NCBI RefSeq assembly: GCF_015752285.1
Contig: NZ_JADOUY010000004.1
Coordinates: 434,001 to 498,000, forward strand
Direction: 5' to 3'
DNA: 64,000 nt
Origin: Mycetocola_A sp015752285
Lineage (GTDB): Bacteria; Actinomycetota; Actinomycetes; Actinomycetales; Microbacteriaceae
Positions 7,876 through 16,994 of this stretch are shown here, one piece after another. Every line of letters starts with the position of its first letter. Position 1 is the first letter of the stretch. Both the position numbers and the translations under genes were made by a program. Below the pieces are notes generated by a model. The model ran no database searches, was not told where the DNA came from, and saw nothing but the letters and a program-made list of their open reading frames with translations.

Positions 7876-8747
7876 TGACCACACTCACCGCGAAGGCGCC
7901 TTCGCGCCAGTCACGGCCTGCGCGGGATCGGCAGCAATGGGGAAGCCCAGCGACCTATTTCATCGCGTTCGTCTTCATCGCGCTGTGCCTGGGACCGGTC
8001 ATCTACATCATCCTCGGCGGGTTCCGCGACAACTCGCAGATCACCAATTCCCCCGCGGGATTCCCAAGCCCATGGCGATTCGACAACTATGCCGAGGTGC
8101 TCTCCAGCTCGACCTTCTGGCAGCAGGTCGGCAACTCGGCGATCGCCGGGATCGCGACCACAATCGGCGTGGTGGTGCTCGGCCTCATGGCGAGCTTCAT
8201 CCTTGCCCGGTACAAATTCGCCGGTCGGGGAGCAATGTACTCGCTCTTCGCCGCCGGGCTCATGTTCCCGATGACCGTCGCGATCACGCCCCTCTACATC
8301 CTCATCAAGGACCTGGGGCTGATGAACAGCCTGGCAGGCGTGATCCTGCCGCAGATCGCATTCGGTCTGCCGGTGACCGTCATCATTTTGGTGCCGTTCC
8401 TCCGGGCCATCCCGGATGAAATCGAGGAAGCCGCGTCGATCGATGGCACGAGTCGTCTCGGATTCTTCTTCCGGATGGTTGTTCCGCTGTCGCTGCCCGG
8501 AGTGGTGACGACGGGCATCCTTGCCTTCGTGGCGAGCTGGAACAGCTACCTTCTGCCCCTGTTCATCCTCGGCGACCAGTCGATGTACACCCTGCCGCTC
8601 GGTGTCCAGGCGTTCGCATCGCAATACTCGGTCGACACGGCAAAGGTGCTCGCGTTCACGTCGCTGTCGATGATCCCCGCTCTCATCTTCTTCACGCTGT
8701 TCGAGCGTCGCATCGTCGGTGGACTCACCGGCGCCGTCAAAGGTTAG
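7875..8747 (+). CDS. Sugar ABC transporter permease, second subunit
   Basis: The product (290 aa) is a MalG/UgpE-class permease with about six helices. The EAA loop is EIEEAASIDGTSRLGFFFRM, followed by the usual VPLSLPG. ATG 7875 is preferred to GTG 7872; GAAGGAAAG lies eight bases upstream and the ATG shares its first base with the preceding stop codon. It pairs with the first permease to form the transmembrane channel of the xylo-oligosaccharide importer. Confidence 0.93.
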   Translation: MTTLTAKAPSRQSRPARDRQQWGSPATYFIAFVFIALCLGPVIYIILGGFRDNSQITNSPAGFPSPWRFDNYAEVLSSSTFWQQVGNSAIAGIATTIGVVVLGLMASFILARYKFAGRGAMYSLFAAGLMFPMTVAITPLYILIKDLGLMNSLAGVILPQIAFGLPVTVIILVPFLRAIPDEIEEAASIDGTSRLGFFFRMVVPLSLPGVVTTGILAFVASWNSYLLPLFILGDQSMYTLPLGVQAFASQYSVDTAKVLAFTSLSMIPALIFFTLFERRIVGGLTGAVKG

Positions 8748-8755
8748 GACTTTCC

Positions 8756-11128
8756 GTGAGCACCACTATTTCGACCTCCACCGCGCCCGCATGGCGGAAC
8801 ACGTCGATCCCTGCGGATCAGCGTGCGGAGGCCCTCCTCGACGAACTCACCCTCGAGGAGAAGATCGCGCAGTTGTTCGGCGTCTGGGTCGGGGCTTCGA
8901 ACGAGGGCGGAGACGTCGCACCGCACCAGCACGACATGGACGACGTCATCGACCTCGATGTGCTCCTGCCGCAGGGGCTCGGCCAGCTGACCCGCCCATT
9001 CGGGTCAGCCCCGGTCGACCCGGCGCTCGGCGCGCTGTCGCTCCTCCGCAGCCAGCGCCGCATCGTGGCATCCAACCGTTTCGGCATTCCGGCGGTCGCC
9101 CACGAGGAATGCCTCGCCGGCTTCGCGACCTGGGGTGCGACCGCCTACCCGGTTCCGCTTGCCTGGGGTGCCTCGTTCAACCCCCAGCTGATCGAACGGA
9201 TGTCGAACCGCATCGGCTCGGACATGCGCTCGGTCGGTGTTCACCAGGGTCTCGCCCCGGTTCTCGACGTGGTCCGGGACGCCCGGTGGGGCCGGGTCGA
9301 AGAGACCATCGGCGAGGACCCGTACCTCGTCGGCACCATCGGGACTGCCTACGTGCGTGGACTCGAGTCCGCCGGCATCATCGCCACCCTCAAACACTTC
9401 GTCGGATACTCAGCGTCGAAAGCCGGACGGAATCTGGCGCCGGTCTCGATCGGCGCCCGCGAACTCGCCGACGTCCTGCTCACCCCGTTCGAGATGGTGG
9501 TGCGTGAGGGCAAGCCGCGATCGGTCATGCACGCATACACCGACATCGACGGTGTGCCGTCCGTCGCCGACGAAGCGCTGCTCACCGGACTGCTGCGCGA
9601 CACCTGGGGGTTCGAGGGCACCGTCGTCGCCGACTACTTCGGTGTGGCATTCCTCAAAACCCTGCACGGCCTCGCCGGCACCTGGGGAGAGGCGGCCAGC
9701 CTCGCCCTCACGGCCGGCGTCGACGTCGAGCTCCCCACGGTGAAGACGTTCGGTGCGCCGCTCGTCGACGCCGTGAGGTCAGGCGACCTCGGCGAAGAGG
9801 TCATCGATCGTGCGGTCCGCCGGGTCCTTCGGCAGAAAATCGACCTCGGCCTGCTCGACCCCGAGTGGGACGCGACCCCCGACGCCCTGACCCGTGTCGG
9901 TCACGGCGACGCCGACGCACTGCGGGGCACCGTCGACCTCGACAACGCCGGCAACCGGTCACTCGCGCGAGAGATCGCCGAACAGTCGATCGTGCTGCTG
10001 TCGAACGACGGCATCCTCCCGCTGACTGCACCTCAGCGCATCGCTGTCGTCGGTCCGACCGCCGACGACCCGTTCGCCGTGCTGGGATGCTATTCGTTCC
10101 CCGCACACGTGGGCGTGCAGCATCCGGAAACCACACCGGGCATCGCCCTGCCGACATTGCTCGACAGCCTCGCCGTCGAATTCCCGGGGGCAGAGATCGA
10201 TTTCGTGTCCGGTACGAGCATCGACGGCGGCGAAACAGCGGGGATTGCCGCTGCGGTGGATGCCGTCCGTCGCGCAGACGTCGTGATCGTCGCGCTCGGC
10301 GACCGGGCCGGGCTCTTCGGCCGCGGCACGAGCGGTGAAGGCTGCGACGCGGAGTCGCTTCGGCTCCCCGGCGCCCAGCAGGATCTCCTCGACGCCGTAC
10401 TCGCGACCGGTGTTCCTTCGGTCGTCACTCTTCTCTCCGGCCGGCCGTATGCTCTCGGAGCGGCCGGCACGGCCGCCTCCGCGATCGTTCAGGCGTTCTT
10501 CGCCGGTGAAGAAGGAACCCCGGCACTGGCCGGCATCCTCTCCGGGCGGGTCAACCCGGGTGGGCGACTTCCGGTGAGCATCCCCGCCACTGAAGGCACC
10601 CAGCCGTCGACCTACCTGGCCGCTCCGCTCGCCCGGTCAAGCGAGGTGTCGAACATCGACCCGACCGCAGCATTCCCCTTCGGACACGGGCTCGGCTACG
10701 CCCGGGTCGACTGGTCTGCCGGGGAACACGGCCCGGACGTCACAACGGTGGACGGTGTGGCCACAGTCGGTGTCTCTCTCCGGAACGCCGGCGACCGCAC
10801 CGCGACCGAGGTCGTGCAGGTATATGTGCACGACCCCGTCGCCTCCGTCGTCCGACCCACTCAGAGACTCGTCGGTTATCATCGGGTCGAACTCGAACCG
10901 GGTGAGTCGGTCGACCTGTCGATCGAGGTCTCCGCCGACCTCACCAGCTTCACCGGTCGCCAGGGCGCCCGCATCGTTGAGCCCGGAGAAATCGTGATCG
11001 GCCTCGGAGCGTCGAGCACCGACATCCGGGTGTCGCGGTCGGTTCGCCTGACAGGTGCCGCTCGCACGGTCGGATTCGACCGTCACCTGCACCCGCTGGT
11101 GACCGAACTCGTGCGGCAATCGGCGTGA
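8756..11128 (+). CDS. Glycoside hydrolase family 3 (beta-xylosidase/beta-glucosidase)
   Basis: The enzyme (790 aa, GTG start) removes terminal sugars from imported oligosaccharides. The N-terminal (beta/alpha)8 domain carries KHF (residues 213-215) and the nucleophile Asp293 in VVADYFG. The alpha/beta sandwich domain follows (about 390-630), and a fibronectin-III-like domain lies at the C-terminus (about 670-770). There is no signal peptide, so it works in the cytoplasm. The neighbouring GH10 xylanase makes beta-xylosidase the likely activity; GH3 enzymes with this layout also act as beta-glucosidases, so the substrate is inferred. It lies eight bases after the permease and overlaps the xylanase start. 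Confidence 0.9.
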   Translation: MSTTISTSTAPAWRNTSIPADQRAEALLDELTLEEKIAQLFGVWVGASNEGGDVAPHQHDMDDVIDLDVLLPQGLGQLTRPFGSAPVDPALGALSLLRSQRRIVASNRFGIPAVAHEECLAGFATWGATAYPVPLAWGASFNPQLIERMSNRIGSDMRSVGVHQGLAPVLDVVRDARWGRVEETIGEDPYLVGTIGTAYVRGLESAGIIATLKHFVGYSASKAGRNLAPVSIGARELADVLLTPFEMVVREGKPRSVMHAYTDIDGVPSVADEALLTGLLRDTWGFEGTVVADYFGVAFLKTLHGLAGTWGEAASLALTAGVDVELPTVKTFGAPLVDAVRSGDLGEEVIDRAVRRVLRQKIDLGLLDPEWDATPDALTRVGHGDADALRGTVDLDNAGNRSLAREIAEQSIVLLSNDGILPLTAPQRIAVVGPTADDPFAVLGCYSFPAHVGVQHPETTPGIALPTLLDSLAVEFPGAEIDFVSGTSIDGGETAGIAAAVDAVRRADVVIVALGDRAGLFGRGTSGEGCDAESLRLPGAQQDLLDAVLATGVPSVVTLLSGRPYALGAAGTAASAIVQAFFAGEEGTPALAGILSGRVNPGGRLPVSIPATEGTQPSTYLAAPLARSSEVSNIDPTAAFPFGHGLGYARVDWSAGEHGPDVTTVDGVATVGVSLRNAGDRTATEVVQVYVHDPVASVVRPTQRLVGYHRVELEPGESVDLSIEVSADLTSFTGRQGARIVEPGEIVIGLGASSTDIRVSRSVRLTGAARTVGFDRHLHPLVTELVRQSA

Positions 11129-12375
11129 GCGTCGAACACCGCCGCGCGACGGCATCCGTCACCGTCCTTGACGTTGCCGGCGACCCGCTCCGCGACACAG
11201 ACGTGGCTGTCGAGCAGCGGAGGCATGCCTTCGCGTTCGGCAACATCGGGTTCGATTTCATTCCGCTGGCCAATGGCGAAACCGGCTCGACGGAGCCGTC
11301 GGTCTTCGGCGGCGCTGCCGTCGCCGGGCTCGAAGACCTGTCGAAACTGTGGCTCGACCTCTTCAACACGGCGACGCTCCCGTTCTACTGGCGGGGATTC
11401 GAACCCGATCGTGGCAACCCGCACACTGAACGGTTGCGCGCCACAGCCGAGTGGTTCAGCACGCGAGGAGTCACGGTGAAAGGGCATCCGCTCACCTGGC
11501 ACACCCTCGCCCCTGAATGGCTCGCCGACCTGCCGGTCGCTGAGGTGGAGAGGCTCCAACGGGAGCGGATCCGGCGCGAGGTGACCGATTTCGCTGGACT
11601 GATCGACACCTGGGATGCCATCAACGAAGTCGTCATCATGCCGGTGTTCACAGCGGAGGACAACGGGATTTCACGGCTCGCCCACAGCATCGGCCGGATC
11701 CCGATGGTCCGGCTCGCGTTCGAAGAAGCTCGCACCATGAATCCGGCTGCGACGCTCATCCTCAACGACTTCGACCTGTCGAGCGCATACGAGTGTCTCA
11801 TCGAGGGTGTGCTCGAGGCCGGCATCGCCGTCGACGCCATCGGACTGCAGACCCACATGCACCAGGGCTACTGGGGTGAAGAGGCCATGCTCGCCATGGT
11901 CGATCGCTTCGCCCGCTTCGGCCTGCCGTTGCACCTCACCGAAACCACCCTTCTCTCGGGTGACCTCATGCCGCCGGAGATCGTCGACCTCAACGACTAC
12001 CAGGTTCCATCGTGGCCGTCGACGCCCGAGGGCGAAGCCCGGCAGGCCGATGAGGTGGTCCGTCACTACCGTTCGCTCGTCGGCCATCCGGCGGTGCAGT
12101 CCATCAACTACTGGGGCATCACCGACGACGGGGCCTGGCTCGGCGCTCCCGGCGGTCTCGTCCGCGTCGACGGCACTCCGAAGCCGGCGTACGACGCCCT
12201 GCACTCGCTCATCAAAGGGGAGTGGTGGCTGCCACGCACCGCGATCAGGACGGATGTCGATGGCCGGCTCTCACTGTCGGGGTTCTTCGGCGACTACACC
12301 GTCGAAGCGGGCGGTCGCACCGCCCAGGTGACGCTCAGCGCAGACGGTGGACCGGTCACTGCCCGTCTCGCCTGA
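11125..12375 (+). CDS. Glycoside hydrolase family 10, cytoplasmic endo-xylanase type
   Basis: The protein (416 aa, GTG start overlapping the GH3 stop) has the GH10 fold. The acid/base is Glu168 in WDAINEVV and the nucleophile is Glu273 in LHLTET; the HPLTWH motif (121-126) that lines the active site is also present. It has no signal peptide and begins with a short beta domain. The last 55 residues form another small beta extension. It probably cuts xylo-oligosaccharides after import, feeding the GH3 enzyme. It ends the xylan operon. Confidence 0.92.
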   Translation: MSVEHRRATASVTVLDVAGDPLRDTDVAVEQRRHAFAFGNIGFDFIPLANGETGSTEPSVFGGAAVAGLEDLSKLWLDLFNTATLPFYWRGFEPDRGNPHTERLRATAEWFSTRGVTVKGHPLTWHTLAPEWLADLPVAEVERLQRERIRREVTDFAGLIDTWDAINEVVIMPVFTAEDNGISRLAHSIGRIPMVRLAFEEARTMNPAATLILNDFDLSSAYECLIEGVLEAGIAVDAIGLQTHMHQGYWGEEAMLAMVDRFARFGLPLHLTETTLLSGDLMPPEIVDLNDYQVPSWPSTPEGEARQADEVVRHYRSLVGHPAVQSINYWGITDDGAWLGAPGGLVRVDGTPKPAYDALHSLIKGEWWLPRTAIRTDVDGRLSLSGFFGDYTVEAGGRTAQVTLSADGGPVTARLA

Positions 12376-12401
12376 CCGCGCCGTGAGTAGCGCCCGCAGT
12401 G

Positions 12402-12977
12402 TCAGGGGAGCATCCGTCGCATGACGATCCTCGGGAAACCGCCCGAGACCGAATCGGTGTCGGCGACCTTGGTGAAACCGGCACGCGCGAACATGGAGCG
12501 CGTGCCGACGAAGGCCATCGTCTGGTCGACCTTCTCGCCGGCGTTGTCGACGGGATAGCTCTCGACGACGGGGGCTCCCGACGCCCGCGCGTAGTCGACG
12601 GCTCCGTCGATCAGCGCGTGGGTGATGCCCTGCCTGCGAAAGCCGGGCCGCACCCGGATGCACCAGACCGACCAGGTCGGGAGGTCGTCGATATGCGGAA
12701 TCTTCCGCGAGTTCGCGAAAGGATGCAGGTCGGCCCGCGGCGCGACGCCCGCCCAGCCGGCGACGACCCCGTCGAGGTGGGCGATCACACCGGGTGCGAT
12801 CGGCTGGGCGCACAACTCGCGCACCCTGTCGGCGCGGGCCGTACCGGTCAGCGCCCGGTTCTCGACCGAACCCAGCCGCCACGACAGGCACCAGCAGACG
12901 GAAGACTCCGGTTTCTTCGGAGCGAACATCGTCGCCACGTCGTCGAAGTCGTGCGCAGGCGTCACCTCGATGGTCAT
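12402..12977 (-). CDS. GNAT-family N-acetyltransferase
   Basis: The protein (191 aa) has the acetyl-CoA-binding core of the GNAT fold: VWCIRVRPGFRRQGITHAL (about residues 105-123) contains the beta4 strand and the RxxGxx pyrophosphate loop. The N-terminal half contains a cysteine/tryptophan-rich VCWCLSW. ATG 12977 is chosen because upstream in-frame codons do not look like protein. The acetyl acceptor is unknown. It is convergent with the xylanase gene and divergent from the ABC-F gene. Confidence 0.82.
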   Translation of the reverse strand: MTIEVTPAHDFDDVATMFAPKKPESSVCWCLSWRLGSVENRALTGTARADRVRELCAQPIAPGVIAHLDGVVAGWAGVAPRADLHPFANSRKIPHIDDLPTWSVWCIRVRPGFRRQGITHALIDGAVDYARASGAPVVESYPVDNAGEKVDQTMAFVGTRSMFARAGFTKVADTDSVSGGFPRIVMRRMLP

Positions 12978-13129
12978 TGCGGACTCCGCTCGTGCTCGGT
13001 TTCGGTGAGTCCATCGTGCCACCGGCGCCGGCGGGCGGGAAGAGGACAGTCGCAGGACGGGTACGGTGGACATGCTCCACCGTCCAGGCTTTCTCGGCCC
13101 CAACGACATCCGCCTGAGGAGGCCCCAGC

Positions 13130-14719
13130 ATGAGCCTGATCCGACTGAACGACGTGAGCGTCCGCTTCGATACCACTCCCGTGCTCCGGGAGGCGTTCTT
13201 CCGCCTCGACACCGGCGACCGGGTCGGGCTGATCGGACGCAACGGTTCAGGTAAGACCACACTCGTCAAGCTGATCCTCGGCCAGGTGTCGCCTGATGCC
13301 GGAACGGTGACGCTCGAAGACGGCGTTCGTTTCGGCTATTTCTCGCAGTTTTCCGAGCTCGACGGCACCGCGACGATCAGCGAGGTGCTGGAGGGGGTCT
13401 TCGGTGAGATCCGCGCCGTCGAGGCCGAACTCGCCCGGATCGACGCGGCCATCGCCGCCGACCCGACAGCGGATCTCGACGCGCTGATCGCCCGTCAGGG
13501 TCACCTTTTCGAAGAGATGGAGCGGCTCGACGGGTGGGACTACACACGCCGCATCGACGAAGCCCTCACCCGACTCGGATTCGAGGATGCGCACCGGATC
13601 TGCCCGATCGACGACCTCTCGGGTGGCTGGCGCAACCGCGCGGCGCTCGCCAAAATCGTGCTCGAGAAGCCCGACGTGCTGCTGCTCGACGAACCGACCA
13701 ACTTTCTCGACGTCGCCGGGGTCGAGTGGCTCGAGGCCTGGTTCCGTGACTTCCAGGGCGCAGCGATCATCGTCTCGCATGACCGCCGATTCCTCGACTC
13801 GGTCGTCACCCGCATCGTCGAGCTCGAGAACTTCCACCTGCACGAATACCCGGGCAACTTCGCCGAGTACATCACCCAGAAGCAGTTCCGGCTCAAGACG
13901 CTCGAGCAGCAGTTCGTGCACGAGTCGGAGTTGCTCGCGTTCGAAGCCGAAGGTATCGCCGACCGGCGTGAGGCGGCCAAGGCGGCGAGCCGTGGGCTCG
14001 ACAAGAAGCTCTCGACGATCAAGAAGTCGCGTGCCCCTCGGCCGGTCGACCAGATCATCACCGAGATCTACCGCGGGCTGCACGTCAAGGATGTGCTCTG
14101 CCGGGTGACCGGGCTGTCAAAATCCTACGGGGACAAGGTTCTGTTCTCCGATCTCACCTTCGAGGTTCGTCGCGGCAACCGCATCGTCGTGATCGGCTCG
14201 AACGGGAGCGGCAAGTCCACGCTGCTCCGGGTTCTCACCGGGCAGGAAAAGGCGGATGCCGGTGAGGCCGCATGGGCGAGCGGCGCCGGCGTGATCTCGT
14301 ACAACCAGGTGCTGGCAGAACTCGACGATGACGACACCATCACGCACGCCGTCAACGCGATGCCGGGGAGTCTCGCGTTCGCGGCCACCCGCAAGGCGGT
14401 CGGTCGATTCCTTGCAATGTTCCAGTTCTCGGAGGCGGAGCTCAAGCAGCGGATCGGCAACCTCTCCGGTGGGCAGCGCGCGCGGGTCGCAATGGCGCAG
14501 TGTCTGCTTTCCGGAGCATCCGTTCTCGTCCTCGACGAGCCCACCAACCACCTGGACCTCGCCAGTACCCAGGTGATGGAACGGGCCCTCGTGCATTTCC
14601 CCGGCGCCGTGATCGTGGTCAGCCACGACCGGTTCTTCAGCGACAAGGTCGCGAACCGCAAGCTCGAGTTCGGCCTCGATGGGGCCGAGCCCGGTGAACT
14701 CGAGGTACGCGCGGCGTAG
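13130..14719 (+). CDS. ABC-F family ATP-binding protein
   Basis: The protein (529 aa) carries two ABC ATPase domains and no membrane segment. Walker A motifs are GRNGSGKTT (first half) and GSNGSGKST (second half). Signature motifs are LSGGW and LSGGQRARVAMAQ, and both Walker B segments read LVLDEPTN or LLLDEPTN. The linker between domains (about residues 240-320) is rich in charged residues, the region that enters the ribosomal E site in ABC-F translation factors. GAGGAGG precedes the ATG. It may be a translation factor or a ribosome-protection protein; sequence alone does not decide. Confidence 0.9.
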   Translation: MSLIRLNDVSVRFDTTPVLREAFFRLDTGDRVGLIGRNGSGKTTLVKLILGQVSPDAGTVTLEDGVRFGYFSQFSELDGTATISEVLEGVFGEIRAVEAELARIDAAIAADPTADLDALIARQGHLFEEMERLDGWDYTRRIDEALTRLGFEDAHRICPIDDLSGGWRNRAALAKIVLEKPDVLLLDEPTNFLDVAGVEWLEAWFRDFQGAAIIVSHDRRFLDSVVTRIVELENFHLHEYPGNFAEYITQKQFRLKTLEQQFVHESELLAFEAEGIADRREAAKAASRGLDKKLSTIKKSRAPRPVDQIITEIYRGLHVKDVLCRVTGLSKSYGDKVLFSDLTFEVRRGNRIVVIGSNGSGKSTLLRVLTGQEKADAGEAAWASGAGVISYNQVLAELDDDDTITHAVNAMPGSLAFAATRKAVGRFLAMFQFSEAELKQRIGNLSGGQRARVAMAQCLLSGASVLVLDEPTNHLDLASTQVMERALVHFPGAVIVVSHDRFFSDKVANRKLEFGLDGAEPGELEVRAA

Positions 14720-14818
14720 CCGTCGGGTCGCTCTGCTCGTCACGCCATCCGGACGGTGCGGTCGCGTGCAGGCACCGCAAGCGAACCGGATCCCGGCCGC
14801 ACTGAATGTGTCGCGGGA

Positions 14819-15469
14819 TCAGGCGAGCGGGCCGGTGATGAAGTTCGCGACGGATGCCGTCACCAGCGCAGCGACATCGCCGGCGGTCAACGGCGACGCC
14901 TTCAGCACCTTCATGCCGTGGTCTGCGCCTGCAACCTCGACGACGCGGATGTTGTCGCGGCCTGCGGTGTCCGTGGTCACATCCGCGGCGGTCCCGAACG
15001 TGTCACGATCACCCTGCAACACCAGGACGGGCACGGTCGGTGTCAGCAGTTCGTCGAGCCGCGAGACCTCTGGGCGACCGGGCGGATGCAACGGAAAAGC
15101 CAGGCAGACGACACCGGCTGCTCGGATCTCTCCGGCGGTGCGGCAGGCGACCCGGGCTCCGGCGCTGCGGCCACCGACGATGATCGGAAGACCGTCGGCG
15201 AGTTCGGCGACCCGTGCCGCCGTTTCGCGCCAGGCAACATCGAGGGTCGCGGGGCGCGCCGCGATCCTCTTGCCGGCAACACGCCACGGTTGCTCATAGC
15301 GTGCAACCGTGATCCCGCGGCCGGGCAGCACCTCGGCGAGTGCGGTGAGGTCGGCAGCGCCGATCCCGCCTCCGGCGCCGTGACCGAGCCAGAGGACGGC
15401 ACGCGGTGCCTCGGCACTGCTCACAGTGAGGCGGCCGGGGCCGAGCGAGGTCGGCACATCGAGGATCAT
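14819..15469 (-). CDS. Alpha/beta hydrolase (KANL3/Tex30-like)
   Basis: This 216-residue protein has an alpha/beta-hydrolase fold. The oxyanion-hole segment is WLGHGAGGG, the nucleophile elbow is GGRSAGARVA (catalytic serine near residue 103), the acid follows VLQGDRDTFG, and the histidine lies in GADHGMK. ATG 15469 overlaps the stop of the upstream DoxX-like gene (15466-15469), so the two are co-translated. The substrate is unknown. Confidence 0.83.
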   Translation of the reverse strand: MILDVPTSLGPGRLTVSSAEAPRAVLWLGHGAGGGIGAADLTALAEVLPGRGITVARYEQPWRVAGKRIAARPATLDVAWRETAARVAELADGLPIIVGGRSAGARVACRTAGEIRAAGVVCLAFPLHPPGRPEVSRLDELLTPTVPVLVLQGDRDTFGTAADVTTDTAGRDNIRVVEVAGADHGMKVLKASPLTAGDVAALVTASVANFITGPLA

Positions 15470-15942
15470 GCGCGCGGCGTTCTTTCTCGACCGGCCGCAC
15501 GCTCGGCCCGAGCAGCGCGGAACGCCCGCCAGGCTCCGGTCGCCCACAGCGCCCACAGCACGAGCAGCGGCTGGAACAGCAGACGGATGCCACGGGTCAG
15601 GTCGGTGTTGAGACCGAACGAATCAGTTGCGGTCGTGAACTGCGAGAGGTTGCCGGGAAACACCGCGACGAAGAATACTGCGACGATCCACCCCACTGGA
15701 ACCCGCCACCGACCGAGAATGAGGAGCGCGAGCCCGAGGACGATCTCGACAACACCGGATGCGAGAACGATGAAGTCCGCGTCGAGGGGGAGCCAGGTCG
15801 GCACCTGTGCCTGGAACGCGTCACGGGCGAACGTGAGGTGGCCGACACCGGCCAGAAGCAGGAACCCGCCAAGCACCACACGCGCCACCGTGCGCGGGAT
15901 CGACGTGCGGGAAGCGGGGCGGAGCAGTTCCTGGACGGTCAT
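15466..15942 (-). CDS. DoxX-like membrane protein
   Basis: The product (158 aa) has four predicted membrane helices: about residues 20-40, 55-75, 80-100 and 115-135. The sequences GGFLLLAGVGHLTFARDAF and ASGVVEIVLGLALL match the DoxX/DoxD-like family. It ends with a basic cytoplasmic tail. Its stop overlaps the alpha/beta hydrolase start, which makes a two-gene operon. Function is unknown; DoxX proteins have been linked to redox and membrane stress. Confidence 0.78.
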   Translation of the reverse strand: MTVQELLRPASRTSIPRTVARVVLGGFLLLAGVGHLTFARDAFQAQVPTWLPLDADFIVLASGVVEIVLGLALLILGRWRVPVGWIVAVFFVAVFPGNLSQFTTATDSFGLNTDLTRGIRLLFQPLLVLWALWATGAWRAFRAARAERAAGRERTPRA

Positions 15943-15977
15943 GACCTCAGCCTAGGCGTGGCGTCAGGGAGCCCGAC

Positions 15978-16325
15978 TCAGCGGGACTGTCGGCGTTTTC
16001 CGGGACGCGGCTGACCCTTCACCGCTGGCGCCCGACCCTTGCCCTTATTGGCCCTGGCTTTGCCGCCGGCGGGCTGTGGACGGTTCTGCACCGACGCAGC
16101 CGTGGCGACCGCCTTCTCCTGCTCGGCGGCGAGGAGTTCGCGGCCGGCCGCTGTCAGTGTCGTCGTCGAGGCATTGGTGTCGAACAGGGGAGTGCCGAGC
16201 TCGTTTTCCAGAGACCGTACCGAGGCGATCAGGGTCGAGCGGGGAATGCCGAGGTATTTGGCGGCATGCGCGAAGTGGAGCTCTTCTGCGGCCACCACGA
16301 ATCGTTTCAGCGCGATGGTGTCCAT
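15978..16325 (-). CDS. Mini LysR-type HTH protein with basic tail
   Basis: The protein has 115 residues from ATG 16325, placed seven bases after GGAAGGG. Residues 1-60 are a LysR-type winged helix-turn-helix (ALKRFVVAAEELHFAHAAKY, then RSTLIASVRSLENELGTPLF, then LTAAGRELL). The effector domain is missing; instead residues about 75-115 form a tail rich in Lys, Arg, Ala, Pro and Gly (KARANKGKGRAP). The layout suggests a DNA-binding protein that needs no ligand domain, perhaps a nucleoid-type factor. The frame is intact, so this is not a recent truncation. Confidence 0.75.
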   Translation of the reverse strand: MDTIALKRFVVAAEELHFAHAAKYLGIPRSTLIASVRSLENELGTPLFDTNASTTTLTAAGRELLAAEQEKAVATAASVQNRPQPAGGKARANKGKGRAPAVKGQPRPGKRRQSR

Positions 16326-16388
16326 GAGCAAGCCCTTCCGTCGACCGCCCGTGCGGTCAGGGCTTCAGGCTACGCGTCCTGGAGCCGG

Positions 16389-16562
16389 TCACGCAGCCGG
16401 AGCGCCGTCATCGGCCGGGGTGGGGGTGGGCAGGAGGCCATCGTTCTCATCCTTCTCGATGGATGTGGACCGCTCACCGGTCGCCGTCACCGGCTTCTCG
16501 GAGGAATCAGAGTCGTGCGTTGTGGAATCGGGCATCGGCTGGTTGGTGTCATTGGAAGTCAT
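16389..16562 (-). CDS. Possible small acidic protein, 57 aa
   Basis: The frame runs from ATG 16562 to TGA 16389. It is rich in Asp, Glu, Ser, Thr and Pro with no hydrophobic segment, so it would be disordered. The ribosome binding site is weak (TTGGGCC). I do not recognise it. It could be a real short gene of this lineage or a chance frame. Confidence 0.35.
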   Translation of the reverse strand: MTSNDTNQPMPDSTTHDSDSSEKPVTATGERSTSIEKDENDGLLPTPTPADDGAPAA

Positions 16563-16685
16563 AGGCCCAACGATAAAAGAGGTCGCGCACCCACGACAGA
16601 GCCTTGCGTTCGACAGGGCGGTGCGGGTAAACAATCAGGCGCACACGCGCAGAACGACCGCCAGGCAGCGGTGGATCGGCGTGTC

Positions 16686-16928
16686 TCACGCCGTCGACGC
16701 CTGTTGACCGTGACCGACCCCTTCGGGGTTAGGGCGGGGCGGTGTGTCACCCGGGTTCAGCCGGGCCAGGTGAGGCAGTACGCCCTCGAACGGAGCGTGC
16801 GGTTTGCGCAGATCGGAGAGGTCACGTCGCGTGGTCTCGAGGTTCTCGACCGCTGTTGAATCGTCCAGCTTGAGCGCACTCGTCACCCGCCGCCGCGTGG
16901 GCTTCCGGTCGGATGAATTGATCTCCAT
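16686..16928 (-). CDS. Possible small protein, 80 aa
   Basis: The frame runs from ATG 16928 to TGA 16686. It begins with a basic stretch (RKPTRRRVTSALKLDD) and ends with Pro/Gly-rich sequence. No convincing ribosome binding site is seen. No family is recognised. Between the mini LysR gene and nifS no other frame fits better, so the stretch is either two small genes on the minus strand or non-coding. Confidence 0.35.
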   Translation of the reverse strand: MEINSSDRKPTRRRVTSALKLDDSTAVENLETTRRDLSDLRKPHAPFEGVLPHLARLNPGDTPPRPNPEGVGHGQQASTA

Positions 16929-16994
16929 GACGCCACGGTACGCCCGCGGTGGTGCAAAGGGAAGGACGTTCAGAAGGTGGAAGACGGGTGCCGC

